The translations under genes and the position numbers were made by a program. From assembly GCF_900115815.1 (NCBI RefSeq), contig NZ_FOXV01000012.1, positions 38,985-102,984 on the forward strand: a DNA stretch of 64,000 nt. The letters are read 5' to 3'. The notes beneath the pieces are model-generated. The model did no database searches, had not been told where the DNA came from, and worked only from the letters and a program-made list of their open reading frames with translations. The DNA comes from Roseivivax halotolerans. Lineage in GTDB: Bacteria; Pseudomonadota; Alphaproteobacteria; Rhodobacterales; Rhodobacteraceae. The first letter of the stretch is position 1. Every line of letters begins with the position of its first letter. Below are positions 8,548 to 17,166 of the stretch, piece by piece.

Positions 8548-10584
8548 TCAGATGTCCTTCACAAGACGCAGCGCGTCATAGATTGCAGCATGGGTATTGC
8601 GGGCCGAGACGGCATCGCCGATCCGGTAGAGCGTGAATGCGCCGTCCGGGTTGCGGCCCTCGGGCTGGGGACGGCCCTCGATCAGTGCGTCCTGGTCCAC
8701 CGCGCCGAGATTGCGCGAGCGCGGTTTGAGGTCGAAATACAGCTCGTCCATCGGCAGCGTTCCGTGATTGACCACGACCTGATCGAAGTCGCGCGTCTCG
8801 CGGTGGGCCGAGTAATCCGTGCCGATATGCGCGGTGAGCATGTTGCCGGTCCGGGTCACGTCCTTCAGCCGATAGGTGACGGTGAACCGCACGTCCTTGT
8901 CCTGGAGCGCGCGCATGTATGGCACAAGGTTCATCGCCATCACGTCGGGCGCGAAGCTGCGGTCGGGCGTCATGATCTCCACATGCGCGCCAGTCTTGGC
9001 GATGACTTCCGCAGCCTGAAGGCCGGTGTGATCGCCCGCGTCATCGTAGACGAGAACGCGGGTGCCGGGCTTCACATCGCCCGCGATGATGTCCCAGGCG
9101 GAGACGACGAGATCGTTGCCGGTCTCACAGACCTCTGTATGCGGCAGGCCCCCCGTGGCGACGATCACCACGTCGGGCGACAACTCGGCCACGTCCTCGG
9201 CCTCGGCATAGGTGTTGAAACGGAAGTCCACGTCGCGCGCGGCGCATTGCGCCATGCGCCAGTCGATGATCGAGATCATCTCACGGCGACGTTCGGATTG
9301 CGCGGTTAGCCGCACCTGCCCGCCCGGATCGGGCTGGACCTCGAAGACGGTCACGGCATGGCCGCGCTCGGCGGCGACGCGCGCCGCTTCGAGCCCGGCG
9401 GGCCCCGCCCCGACGACGGCGACCTTCTTCTTCACTTCTGCGGGCGCGATTATGTGCGGCATCGACAGCTCGCGGCCCGTGGCGGCGTTGTGAATGCAGA
9501 GCGCCTCTCCGGCGGCATAGATCCGGTCGAGGCAGTAGGTCGCGCCGACACAGGGACGGATGTCGTCCTCGCGGTTTTCCATGATCTTGCGGACGATGAA
9601 CGGGTCGGCCATGTGCGCCCGCGTCATCCCCACCATGTCGAGAAGCCCCGAGGAGACCGCATGCCGCGCGGTCGCGACGTCCGGGATCTTTGCGGCGTGG
9701 AAGGTCGGCATCCCGGTTTCCTTCCGGATCGTGCCCGCGAAGTCGATGAAGGGCGCGTTCTTCATGCCCTGAACGGGAATCACGTCGGTCAGGCCCGGGT
9801 CGGTGTCGATATGACCCTTGATGACGTTCAGAAAGTCGACCTTGCCGCTGTCTGCAAGTCGGCGAGAGATCTCGAGACCTTCCTCGACCGAGATCCCGCC
9901 CTCGAGCCGCTCATCGGCGGTATAGCGGATGCCCACGATGAAGTCCTCGCCGACACGGGCGCGGATCGCGTCGAGCACATCCCAGGTAAAGCGCAGGCGG
10001 TTGTCGAGCGAGCCGCCATAGGGACTGTCGAGCGCGTTGGTGAGCGGCGACCAGAACTGGTCCATCAGGTGCCCGTAGGCCTGAAGCTCGATCCCGTCCA
10101 TGCCGCCGGCCTTCATGCGCTCCGCCGCGTCGGCATAGTCCTCGATGATGCGCTCGATCTCCCAATCCTCGACCATCTTCGGGAAGGCGCGATGCGCCGG
10201 CTCCCGCTCGTGGCCAGGAGAGACCGCCGGCAACCAATCGCCCTTGTTCCAATGCGTGCGGCGACCGAGATGGGTGAGCTGGATCATCACCGCGCAGCCA
10301 TGCTCGTGGCAGGCATCGGTGAGATCCCGGATCCACGGCACCACCTCGTCTTTGTAGGCGAGGATATTGTTGAAGACCGGCGGGGAGTTGCGCGACACCG
10401 CCGCGGAGCCCGCGGTCATGGCAAGCGCGACGCCCGCTTTCGCGCGCACCTCGTGATAGGCGCGATAGCGTGCCTTCGGCATTCCGTCCTCGGGATAGGC
10501 CGGTTCGTGCGCGGTGGTCATGATGCGGTTCTTCAGCGTCAGGTGCTTGAGCTGATAGGGCTGCAAAAGGGGATCGTTACGCAT
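8548..10584 (-). CDS. dgcA: Dimethylglycine demethylation protein DgcA (Fe-S flavoenzyme)
   Basis: A 678-residue enzyme of the 2,4-dienoyl-CoA reductase/trimethylamine dehydrogenase type. Residues 1-340 are an FMN-binding TIM barrel (MIQLTHLGRRTHW, DGIELQAYGHLMDQFWSP). A cysteine set starting CVGATYC near residue 345, plus ALCIHN, supplies the [4Fe-4S] ligands. From about residue 385 a Rossmann FAD/NAD domain begins with VAVVGAGPAGLEAA. In Pseudomonas the homologue DgcA works with DgcB to demethylate dimethylglycine to sarcosine. No dgcB-like gene is visible here, so the partner would be elsewhere. It is the first gene of the operon; ATG 10584 has AGGAT upstream. Confidence 0.82.
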   Translation of the reverse strand: MRNDPLLQPYQLKHLTLKNRIMTTAHEPAYPEDGMPKARYRAYHEVRAKAGVALAMTAGSAAVSRNSPPVFNNILAYKDEVVPWIRDLTDACHEHGCAVMIQLTHLGRRTHWNKGDWLPAVSPGHEREPAHRAFPKMVEDWEIERIIEDYADAAERMKAGGMDGIELQAYGHLMDQFWSPLTNALDSPYGGSLDNRLRFTWDVLDAIRARVGEDFIVGIRYTADERLEGGISVEEGLEISRRLADSGKVDFLNVIKGHIDTDPGLTDVIPVQGMKNAPFIDFAGTIRKETGMPTFHAAKIPDVATARHAVSSGLLDMVGMTRAHMADPFIVRKIMENREDDIRPCVGATYCLDRIYAAGEALCIHNAATGRELSMPHIIAPAEVKKKVAVVGAGPAGLEAARVAAERGHAVTVFEVQPDPGGQVRLTAQSERRREMISIIDWRMAQCAARDVDFRFNTYAEAEDVAELSPDVVIVATGGLPHTEVCETGNDLVVSAWDIIAGDVKPGTRVLVYDDAGDHTGLQAAEVIAKTGAHVEIMTPDRSFAPDVMAMNLVPYMRALQDKDVRFTVTYRLKDVTRTGNMLTAHIGTDYSAHRETRDFDQVVVNHGTLPMDELYFDLKPRSRNLGAVDQDALIEGRPQPEGRNPDGAFTLYRIGDAVSARNTHAAIYDALRLVKDI

Positions 10585-10859
10585 GAGGGTATCCTGTCGG
10601 CCTTGCCGTGAGGGTCGAGCGCCCTCCGGTCTTGCAGCGACACATCGGAGAATCGCGCTCTTGCCGCGTGCCGCAAGGCGACTACGGCGGGTCTAATTGC
10701 GACCACCCGCTCAAATCGGCGCAATAGCCCGCTATAAGCGGCTGAACGCGCGTCACGACATGCCTCATTTGCAGGCAAACCGCCCGCGCGGACGCGCCGC
10801 GTTGCACAACATCTGCCGCTTGGCTATCCGCCAGCAAAGGTCTCAGTGCGGAGTTCTCG

Positions 10860-11957
10860 ATGACCACGATCACACGGCGACATGTTCTGGCCCTCGGCGC
10901 GGCGACGGCTTTCGTTCAAGCAGCCCCGGCGCTCGGCGCGGCGCGGTTCGCACCCGGCTCACCGGAATGGCGAACATTCGAGCTGACGACACGCGTGCGC
11001 CTCGACCGCGCCGGACGCACCGCGCAGGCCTGGATTCCGGTGCCGTCTCTCGATGCGCCGGATTGGTCACGTCCCGGCCCGACGCGATGGGACACGAACG
11101 CCCCGGAAGTCGTCTTGCGGAGGGACGCCGCGACCGGCGCGGCTTTCGTGCATGCGGTCTGGCCTGAAGGCGATGCACCGGCAACTCTCGATGTGGTCTC
11201 AACCGTCACCACGCGCGATCGCAGTGTCGATCCGGCCGGAGCCGGCGCAGACCCCTTATCGCAGGAAGAGCGCGCCCGGCATCTCGCCCCGACCGAGCTC
11301 ATCCCGACCGACGGGATCGTTGCCGAGACAGCGGCTGAGATCACGCAAGGCAAGACGGGCGATCTGGAGAAAGCGCGCGCGATCTATGACTGGGTCGTCG
11401 AGACCACGACCCGCAACCCCGAGACTCGCGGCTGCGGACTTGGCGACGTGGCCTCGATGCTGCATTCGGGCAACCTCACCGGCAAATGCGCGGATCTCAA
11501 TGCGCTCTTTGTGGGCCTGGCCCGCGCCGCCGGCCTGCCCGCACGCGATCTCTACGGCTTGCGGGTCGCGCCCTCGGCCTTCGGCTACAAGAGCCTCGGG
11601 GCAGGATCGTCCAACGTGACCGGCGCGCAGCATTGCCGCGCCGACGTCTTCATCGAGGGCGCAGGCTGGGTGCCCGCCGATCCGGCAGATGTGCGCAAGG
11701 TGATCCTCGAGGAGCCGCCGCGCGATCTCGAGCTTGGCGATCCCGAGGTGCGTGCCGTGCGCGCAGGTCTGTTCGGCGCGGCGGAAGGCAACTGGGTTCC
11801 GCTCAACGACGCCCACGATGTCGCCTTGCCGGGCTCATCCGGCGCGCCGGTGCCGTTCCTGATGTATCCGCAGGCAGAGATCGGCGGCGTGCGACGGGAT
11901 GAGCTCGACCCCGAACGCTTTGCCTATGAGATCTTCGCCGCAGAACGGGAAGGCTAG
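10860..11957 (+). CDS. Tat-exported transglutaminase-like cysteine protein
   Basis: A 365-residue protein with an N-terminal twin-arginine signal (TRRHVLALGAA, residues 5-15) ending near ALGA at 25-27. The transglutaminase-like core carries Cys210 in TGKCADLNALF, His258 in GAQHCRADVF and Asp274 in VPADPAD, the expected Cys-His-Asp triad. Such bacterial proteins are periplasmic cysteine peptidases or amide-bond-forming enzymes; the substrate is not known. It stands alone, divergent from dgcA across a 275-base gap in which I see no clear operator, and is followed by a hairpin-rich segment. Confidence 0.82.
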   Translation: MTTITRRHVLALGAATAFVQAAPALGAARFAPGSPEWRTFELTTRVRLDRAGRTAQAWIPVPSLDAPDWSRPGPTRWDTNAPEVVLRRDAATGAAFVHAVWPEGDAPATLDVVSTVTTRDRSVDPAGAGADPLSQEERARHLAPTELIPTDGIVAETAAEITQGKTGDLEKARAIYDWVVETTTRNPETRGCGLGDVASMLHSGNLTGKCADLNALFVGLARAAGLPARDLYGLRVAPSAFGYKSLGAGSSNVTGAQHCRADVFIEGAGWVPADPADVRKVILEEPPRDLELGDPEVRAVRAGLFGAAEGNWVPLNDAHDVALPGSSGAPVPFLMYPQAEIGGVRRDELDPERFAYEIFAAEREG

Positions 11958-11988
11958 TCCGCGCGGCTTTGCTCACTATGTCTTGAAC

Positions 11989-12057
11989 GCGAAGGGACGG
12001 CTTTTTCGCCCGGCAGCTACGTGTCTCCACGCGGCGGGCCCGTCCCTGACCTTTCGC
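11989..12057 (+). other. Stem-loop-rich segment: possible terminator, leader or small RNA
   Basis: This segment folds on paper into nested stems: GCGAA 11989-11993 with TTCGC 12053-12057, GGGACGG 11994-12000 with CCGTCCC 12040-12046, GCCCG 12008-12012 with CGGGC 12035-12039, and CGTG 12020-12023 with CACG 12028-12031 around a TCTC loop. It lies 32 bases after the transglutaminase-like gene and 67 bases before the first pqi gene. There is no terminal T tract, so it is not a standard terminator on the plus strand. It matches no RNA family I recognise. Confidence 0.4.
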
Positions 12058-12123
12058 TCGCCCGCGTAGCCACATAGAGTGCGCCGGGTTGCGACTATCG
12101 CAGAGCGCTAGAAAGAGGAGCGC

Positions 12124-12780
12124 ATGACAACAGCCACCGCGTCAGAATACGCAGCGGCCCCGGACGTTCCGATCGAGGATCTGATGGCCTGCCCGCATTG
12201 CGACGCGCTTTACGTCGCGCGCCTGCCCGAGCCGGGCGGCCGCGCGGTCTGCCGCGATTGTCACACCGTGCTCATCTCGCCGCGCCGGAAAGCGGGCGCG
12301 CGCATCATCGCGATGACGCTAGCGGTGATGATCCTCGTGATCTCCGCGCTGTTCTTTCCGTTTCTCGACATCAACGCGCAAGGCTTCGGCAACTCGACCT
12401 CGATCCTCGATGCCGCGTCGAGCTTCCGCTCGGGCTACATGACCTTCCTGTCGATCGTCGTCGCCGCCGCGATCATCGTCATTCCGCTGGTGCGAACGAT
12501 GCTGATCGTCTACGTCCTCACGCCCGTCGTCTTCGACTTCAAACCCTGGCCGCAGGCACGGCGGGCTTTCCGTCTCAGCCAGGAGCTCAAGCCCTGGGCG
12601 ATGGCGGAGATTTTCGCCATCGGGTGCGCCGTGGCTTTGGTCAAGGTCGCCGATCTGGCCAATATCGGCTTCGGCCCCGCTTTCTGGATGTTTGCCGTCC
12701 TGGTCATCCTTGTTCTGGTAAACGATAATTATTTGTGTACCTGGTCTGTATGGAAATCCCTGGAACTGGAAGAAGAGTAA
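12124..12780 (+). CDS. pqiA: PqiA-like inner membrane protein, first half
   Basis: A 218-residue protein equivalent to one half of E. coli PqiA. It begins with a zinc-ribbon-like set Cys23-x2-Cys26 and Cys43-x2-Cys46, then has four hydrophobic segments typical of the PqiA fold. PqiA/YebS proteins sit in the inner membrane beside MCE proteins that move lipids between membranes. The start has GAGGAG six to eight bases upstream. The gene overlaps the second PqiA-like gene, which is in a different frame, so translation is probably coupled. Confidence 0.85.
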   Translation: MTTATASEYAAAPDVPIEDLMACPHCDALYVARLPEPGGRAVCRDCHTVLISPRRKAGARIIAMTLAVMILVISALFFPFLDINAQGFGNSTSILDAASSFRSGYMTFLSIVVAAAIIVIPLVRTMLIVYVLTPVVFDFKPWPQARRAFRLSQELKPWAMAEIFAIGCAVALVKVADLANIGFGPAFWMFAVLVILVLVNDNYLCTWSVWKSLELEEE

Positions 12781-13394
12781 CGGCGCGCGAGGCGGGCCTC
12801 GTGGCTTGCCGTCGCTGCGCCCGCGTCTGGCCGATGGGCCAGGAGCGCTGTTCGCGTTGCGGCAGCCGCCTTGAGTCGCGCGACCCCGCCAGCCTGCAAA
12901 AGGTCTGGGCGTGGTGGGTCGCGGGCGTGATCGCCTATATCCCCGCCAATATCTATCCAATGCTGTCGACGAATACGCTGGTCTCCTCGACCGAGAACAC
13001 CATCGTGGGCGGCGCGGTCGAAATCGCGAAATACGGCTCTTACGGGGTCGCGGCGATCATTCTGATCGCGAGCGTGCTCATCCCGGTGGGCAAGTTCCTG
13101 GCGATCGCCTTTCTTGCAATCTCGGCGCGGCGCGGCTCGTCGGTGCCGGCGCGCAAACGCACCCATCTCTACGAGATCGTGGAGTTCATCGGCCGTTGGT
13201 CGATGATCGACGTCTTCGTCGTCGCGATCCTCTCATCGCTCGTGCAGCTTTCGGTCGTGGCCTCTATCCGGCCGGGCCCCGCGGCTTTCACTTTCGCGCT
13301 TTCCGTCATATTCACCATGCTCTCCGCGCAATCCTTCGATCCGCGTCTCATCTGGGACGCGCGTTTCCGCGGAACCAAGAGGACCCGTCGCTGA
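12750..13394 (+). CDS. PqiA-like inner membrane protein, second half
   Basis: A 214-residue protein with the same layout as its upstream neighbour: Cys20-x2-Cys23 and Cys34-x2-Cys37, then four hydrophobic segments including YIPANIYPMLS and an SMIDVFVVAIL helix. In E. coli the two modules are fused in one PqiA chain; here they are separate overlapping genes. ATG 12750 is preferred, but a GTG at 12735 in the same frame is possible; neither has a strong ribosome binding site, which fits coupling to the upstream gene. It ends three bases before the MCE gene. Confidence 0.82.
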   Translation: MEIPGTGRRVTAREAGLVACRRCARVWPMGQERCSRCGSRLESRDPASLQKVWAWWVAGVIAYIPANIYPMLSTNTLVSSTENTIVGGAVEIAKYGSYGVAAIILIASVLIPVGKFLAIAFLAISARRGSSVPARKRTHLYEIVEFIGRWSMIDVFVVAILSSLVQLSVVASIRPGPAAFTFALSVIFTMLSAQSFDPRLIWDARFRGTKRTRR

Positions 13395-13397
13395 TCC

Positions 13398-15863
13398 ATG
13401 TCTGATAACGATAACACCGTCTCGCCCGATCCCGTCCCGCTCGAGGAGGGCAAGAAATCCGTCTGGAGCCGGATCTCCTTTATCTGGCTGATCCCGGTGA
13501 TCGCGCTCGCCGTGGCCCTTGGTGCCGCCTATCGCAATTACGCCGAACAAGGCCCGCTGATCGAGATCACCTTCGACAACGCGGCCGGCGTGAAATCAGG
13601 CGAGACACTGCTGCGGTATCGCGACATCGAGGTCGGTCTCGTCGAGGACGTGCGCTTCAGCCCCGATCTTGAAAAGGTCATCGCCGAGATCCGCGTCGAC
13701 AACGAAGTTGCCGATTATATCGACGCGGAAAGCCGGTTCTGGGTCGTTCGCCCCGAAGTCTCCGCGCGCGGTGTGACAGGCCTCGATACGGTGCTGTCGG
13801 GTGTCTACATCCAGGGCGCATGGGATAGCGAGCCGAGCGGCTTCACGAGCCGGTTCGAGGGCCTCACCAGCGCGCCGCTTCTGGGCGCTGACCAGCAAGG
13901 GGTGCAGTTCACGCTGCGCTCCACCGACGGGCTGCCCGCGGCGAACACGCCGATCTATTACAAGGGCGTTCAGGTCGGCCAGGTTGCCGCTGCCGAGATC
14001 AACGCGGACGGCACGGGCGTCGTCTCGCAGGCGGTGATCTTCGAGCCGCACACGGAGCTTGTCACCACCGCGACGCGGTTCTGGGACGTCTCCGGGTTCT
14101 CCTTCTCGCTCGGCACCTCCGGCGCACGGCTCAATTTCGACAGCTTCGCCTCGCTCATTTCCGGCGGCGTCACCTTCGAGACGATGGGCTCTGGCGGCAT
14201 GCCGCTGGAAGACGGCACGGAGTTCCAGCTATTCGGCGACGAAGACGCCGCGCGTGACGACTTCCTCGTTGAAGGCGACGGTCAGAGCGTGACGATGAGC
14301 ATGGTCTTCGATCAGAACCTCTCGGGGCTCTCGACAGGCGCGCCGGTCGAACTCGGGGGCTTGCGCGTGGGCGAAGTCTCCTCGATCACCGGCCTCGTCG
14401 ATGCCGAGCGGTTCGGCGACAACGATGTGCACCTTCTGACCACCGTGCGGATCAATCCGGGACGGATCGGGCTTGGCGAAGGCGCCGAAGAGGAAGAGCT
14501 TTTCACCTACCTCGAAACGCGGATCGCCGAAGGCATGCGCGCGCGGCTGACCAACGCCTCGCTCCTGACAGGCGGGCTGAAGGTCGTGCTGGTCGAAGTC
14601 GACGACGCCGAAGAGGCCACGCTCCTGCGCGACGCCGATCCCTATCCGCAGATCCCGACGGCACCGGCAGATGTGACCGACATCTCCAACTCGGCGCAGG
14701 GCGTCTTGCAGCGCGTCAGCGATCTTCCCATCGAGGAGGTCATGCAATCGGCGATCGGGTTCCTCAACAACGCCACGGCGCTGGTCGGCAGCCAGGCGCT
14801 GCAGGAGGCCCCCGAAGAGCTTCGCGGCATCCTCGAGGCCGTGCGCGGCGTCGCGGAGAGCGAGGACGTGCAAGGCCTGCCCGGACAAGTGTCGGGCGTC
14901 GTCGGTAACCTCGGAGAGATCTCCAACTCGCTCAACAACATCATCGCGGAGCTGGAGCGTCAGGGCATCGCGGAGACGCTCACCGCCGCGGTCGAAGACG
15001 TCGGCACCGCCGCCGATGGCCTGCCCGGCATCGTGGAGCAGGTCGATACCCTGGTCGCCAGCGCGAACGAGGTGCCACTGACCGAGCTGACGGGCGATGC
15101 GCAGGCGCTGCTCGCCTCGATCCGGGCCTATGTCGAGGATCCTGCGACGCAGGCGATCCCGGATGAGTTGGTCGCCGCGATGACCGAGGTTCAGACCATC
15201 CTGAACGATGTCAGCGGCCTCACCGGCAACGAGACGACGCAAGGACTGCCGGATCAGGTCTCGGGCGTGATCAGCAACCTTGGCGAGATCTCCAATTCGC
15301 TCAACAACATCGTCGCCGAGCTTGAGCGCGAAGGTATCGCCGCGCAGCTCACCCAGACGATCGAGGATGTGCGCGTCGCGGCAGACGGTCTCCCGGCCCT
15401 TGTCGATCAGGCGGACAGCATCCTGAACGAGGCCGGGGAAGTGCCGCTCGAGACGCTGGCGAACCGCACGTCGGAGCTTCTCGCCTCCGCCGAGGCGATC
15501 CTCGACCAGCAATCGACGCGTGATCTGCCGGAGGAGCTGAACGGCACGCTCGAGGAGCTGCGCCTCACGCTCTCCGAGCTGCGCGCTGGCGGCGTCGTGG
15601 AGAACACCAACGCCACGCTCGCCTCGGCACGGGATGCGGCCTCGGCCATCGAGGAGGCGACGCAGCTTCTGCCCGGCATCGCGACGCAGCTGCGGCAGGT
15701 GGCCAACCAGGCGGGCTCCACCCTCGGCGATTACAGCCGCGACTCCGCGTTCTCGCGCAACACGCGCGGGGCGATCCGGCAGATCGAGTCCGCCGCTGAG
15801 GCCATTGAACGGCTGGCGCGCACCATCGAACGCAATCCGAATTCGCTTATCCTGGGACGGTGA
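13398..15863 (+). CDS. pqiB: PqiB-like MCE protein with three MCE domains and a duplicated helical tail
   Basis: An 821-residue membrane-anchored protein. One transmembrane helix spans about residues 30-48 (FIWLIPVIALAVALGAAY). Three MCE domains follow, at roughly 50-140, 160-255 and 290-390, as in PqiB; these form stacked hexameric rings that carry lipid across the periplasm. The C-terminal 400 residues are predicted helical and contain a repeat: GLPGQVSGVVGNLGEISNSL near residue 495 recurs as GLPDQVSGVISNLGEISNSL near residue 617, about 122 residues later. In the PqiB family, C-terminal helices form a needle toward the outer membrane, so this duplicated tail may set the length of that needle. 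Confidence 0.88.
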   Translation: MSDNDNTVSPDPVPLEEGKKSVWSRISFIWLIPVIALAVALGAAYRNYAEQGPLIEITFDNAAGVKSGETLLRYRDIEVGLVEDVRFSPDLEKVIAEIRVDNEVADYIDAESRFWVVRPEVSARGVTGLDTVLSGVYIQGAWDSEPSGFTSRFEGLTSAPLLGADQQGVQFTLRSTDGLPAANTPIYYKGVQVGQVAAAEINADGTGVVSQAVIFEPHTELVTTATRFWDVSGFSFSLGTSGARLNFDSFASLISGGVTFETMGSGGMPLEDGTEFQLFGDEDAARDDFLVEGDGQSVTMSMVFDQNLSGLSTGAPVELGGLRVGEVSSITGLVDAERFGDNDVHLLTTVRINPGRIGLGEGAEEEELFTYLETRIAEGMRARLTNASLLTGGLKVVLVEVDDAEEATLLRDADPYPQIPTAPADVTDISNSAQGVLQRVSDLPIEEVMQSAIGFLNNATALVGSQALQEAPEELRGILEAVRGVAESEDVQGLPGQVSGVVGNLGEISNSLNNIIAELERQGIAETLTAAVEDVGTAADGLPGIVEQVDTLVASANEVPLTELTGDAQALLASIRAYVEDPATQAIPDELVAAMTEVQTILNDVSGLTGNETTQGLPDQVSGVISNLGEISNSLNNIVAELEREGIAAQLTQTIEDVRVAADGLPALVDQADSILNEAGEVPLETLANRTSELLASAEAILDQQSTRDLPEELNGTLEELRLTLSELRAGGVVENTNATLASARDAASAIEEATQLLPGIATQLRQVANQAGSTLGDYSRDSAFSRNTRGAIRQIESAAEAIERLARTIERNPNSLILGR

Positions 15864-16429
15864 CAGACATGACGATCACGACAACACGGCGCTTCGCCGC
15901 CATCGGACTTGCACTGGCCTTGGCCGCATGCGGCTCGGAAACCCGTTTCGCGAGTCCCATCGCGCCGCCCGAGGTGCGTGTGCCCTCGAGCTTCCCGAGC
16001 CTCGAAGTGGCCGAGGTGACGCTGCCGTCCTACGCCGCCGCGGAGGATATCTACCTGCGCGGTGCGGACGGGGCGATCTCGCCCGCGGGCACGCTCTGGG
16101 CAGATCTTCCGGCGCGGGCGATCACGCTGCAGCTCTCGCGGGATCTGGCGACGATCACCGGCGTGACGGTCGCGCCCGAACCCTGGCCGTTCCGCCCCTT
16201 CCCCGCCGCGCGTGTCGATGTGCGGCTTGAGGAGATGCTTGCCACGGCCGAGGGCACATTCCGCCTTGCCGGGCAGTATTTCGTCGCGCCCGAAGCGGGC
16301 GGCCGCGCTGCCTCGGGTCAGTTCGCCATCGTGGAGCCGATCGGCGGCGAAAGCGCGGCGGCGATCGCCAATGCACGCGGTCGGGCCGTGGCGCGGCTTG
16401 CGGAGGAAATCGCGCGCGAGGGCCTCTGA
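15860..16429 (+). CDS. pqiC: PqiC-like outer membrane lipoprotein
   Basis: A 189-residue lipoprotein of the ABC-type transport auxiliary/PqiC family. The signal ends in the lipobox LALAAC, with the acylated cysteine at residue 24 counted from GTG 15860 (residue 21 from ATG 15869). The GTG overlaps the pqiB stop as GTGA, suggesting coupling; the ATG nine bases later is an equally valid start. PqiC anchors the distal end of the PqiB needle at the outer membrane, which completes a plausible PqiABC lipid transport operon. Confidence 0.82.
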   Translation: MTDMTITTTRRFAAIGLALALAACGSETRFASPIAPPEVRVPSSFPSLEVAEVTLPSYAAAEDIYLRGADGAISPAGTLWADLPARAITLQLSRDLATITGVTVAPEPWPFRPFPAARVDVRLEEMLATAEGTFRLAGQYFVAPEAGGRAASGQFAIVEPIGGESAAAIANARGRAVARLAEEIAREGL

Positions 16430-16542
16430 GCCAATCCTTGCGCCCGTTACGCCGTATCACGTTCGCGTAGGCGCGATGGACGGATAGGGGTGCGGGGTGC
16501 ATTCATCGCAGCATCCTCGCACCTGAAGGTTTTGCGCCGCCC

Positions 16543-17166
16543 ATGCTCGACGCCCATATCCGTCCCCTGATCGATCCGCCGCTCAACGCGGCGGGCCGGC
16601 AGCTTGCCGGTCTCGGGATCGGGGCGAATACGGTGACGCTTCTGGGGCTTGCCATCGGACTTGTCGCCGCGGCGATGATCGCGCTCGGCGCGCCGCTCTG
16701 GGCACTTGTTCCCCTGGTTGTCTCGCGCCTCGCGGACGGTCTCGACGGAGCGGTCGCGCGGGCCAGCCACAAGACCGATTACGGCGGCTACCTCGATATC
16801 GTCTGCGACTTTCTCTTCTATGGCGCCGTGCCTTTGGCCTTCGTGATCCACGACCCGGCGGCGAATGGTCTTGCGGGAGCCTTCCTGCTCACGTCCTTCT
16901 ATTTCAACGGCACATCCTTCCTCGGCTACGCCATCCTCGCCGAGAAGCGTGAAATGGAGACATCGGCCCAAGGCTCGAAGTCGCTTTACTTCTCGAACGG
17001 GCTCCTGGAAGGCACCGAAACCATAGGGTTTTTCGTGCTGATCTGCCTGTTTGAACCATTTTTCGCCCCGCTTGCGTGGATATTCGGGACGCTCTGCTTT
17101 GCCACGGGCGCGCTCAGGCTTTGGGCGGCTCAATCCATCTTCACCAACGACCGGGAGACAGAATGA
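16543..17166 (+). CDS. ynjF: CDP-alcohol phosphatidyltransferase family protein (YnjF-like)
   Basis: A 207-residue integral membrane enzyme with the CDP-alcohol phosphotransferase signature: D-x2-D-G-x2-A-R followed, seven residues later by my count, by G-x3-D-x3-D (DGLDGAVAR ... YLDIVCD). The common spacing is eight, so one residue appears to be missing. The family transfers a phospho-alcohol from a CDP-activated donor; the substrate here is unknown. E. coli ynjF also belongs to an operon with ynjBCD, the same set that follows here. Its TGA overlaps the next gene's ATG. Confidence 0.78.
   Translation: MLDAHIRPLIDPPLNAAGRQLAGLGIGANTVTLLGLAIGLVAAAMIALGAPLWALVPLVVSRLADGLDGAVARASHKTDYGGYLDIVCDFLFYGAVPLAFVIHDPAANGLAGAFLLTSFYFNGTSFLGYAILAEKREMETSAQGSKSLYFSNGLLEGTETIGFFVLICLFEPFFAPLAWIFGTLCFATGALRLWAAQSIFTNDRETE

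Noticed and set aside
14229..15512. A 427-codon frame on the minus strand opposite the PqiB-like gene
   Set aside because: It is an antisense shadow of the repeated helical tail; the plus-strand protein has clear MCE domains and operon context.
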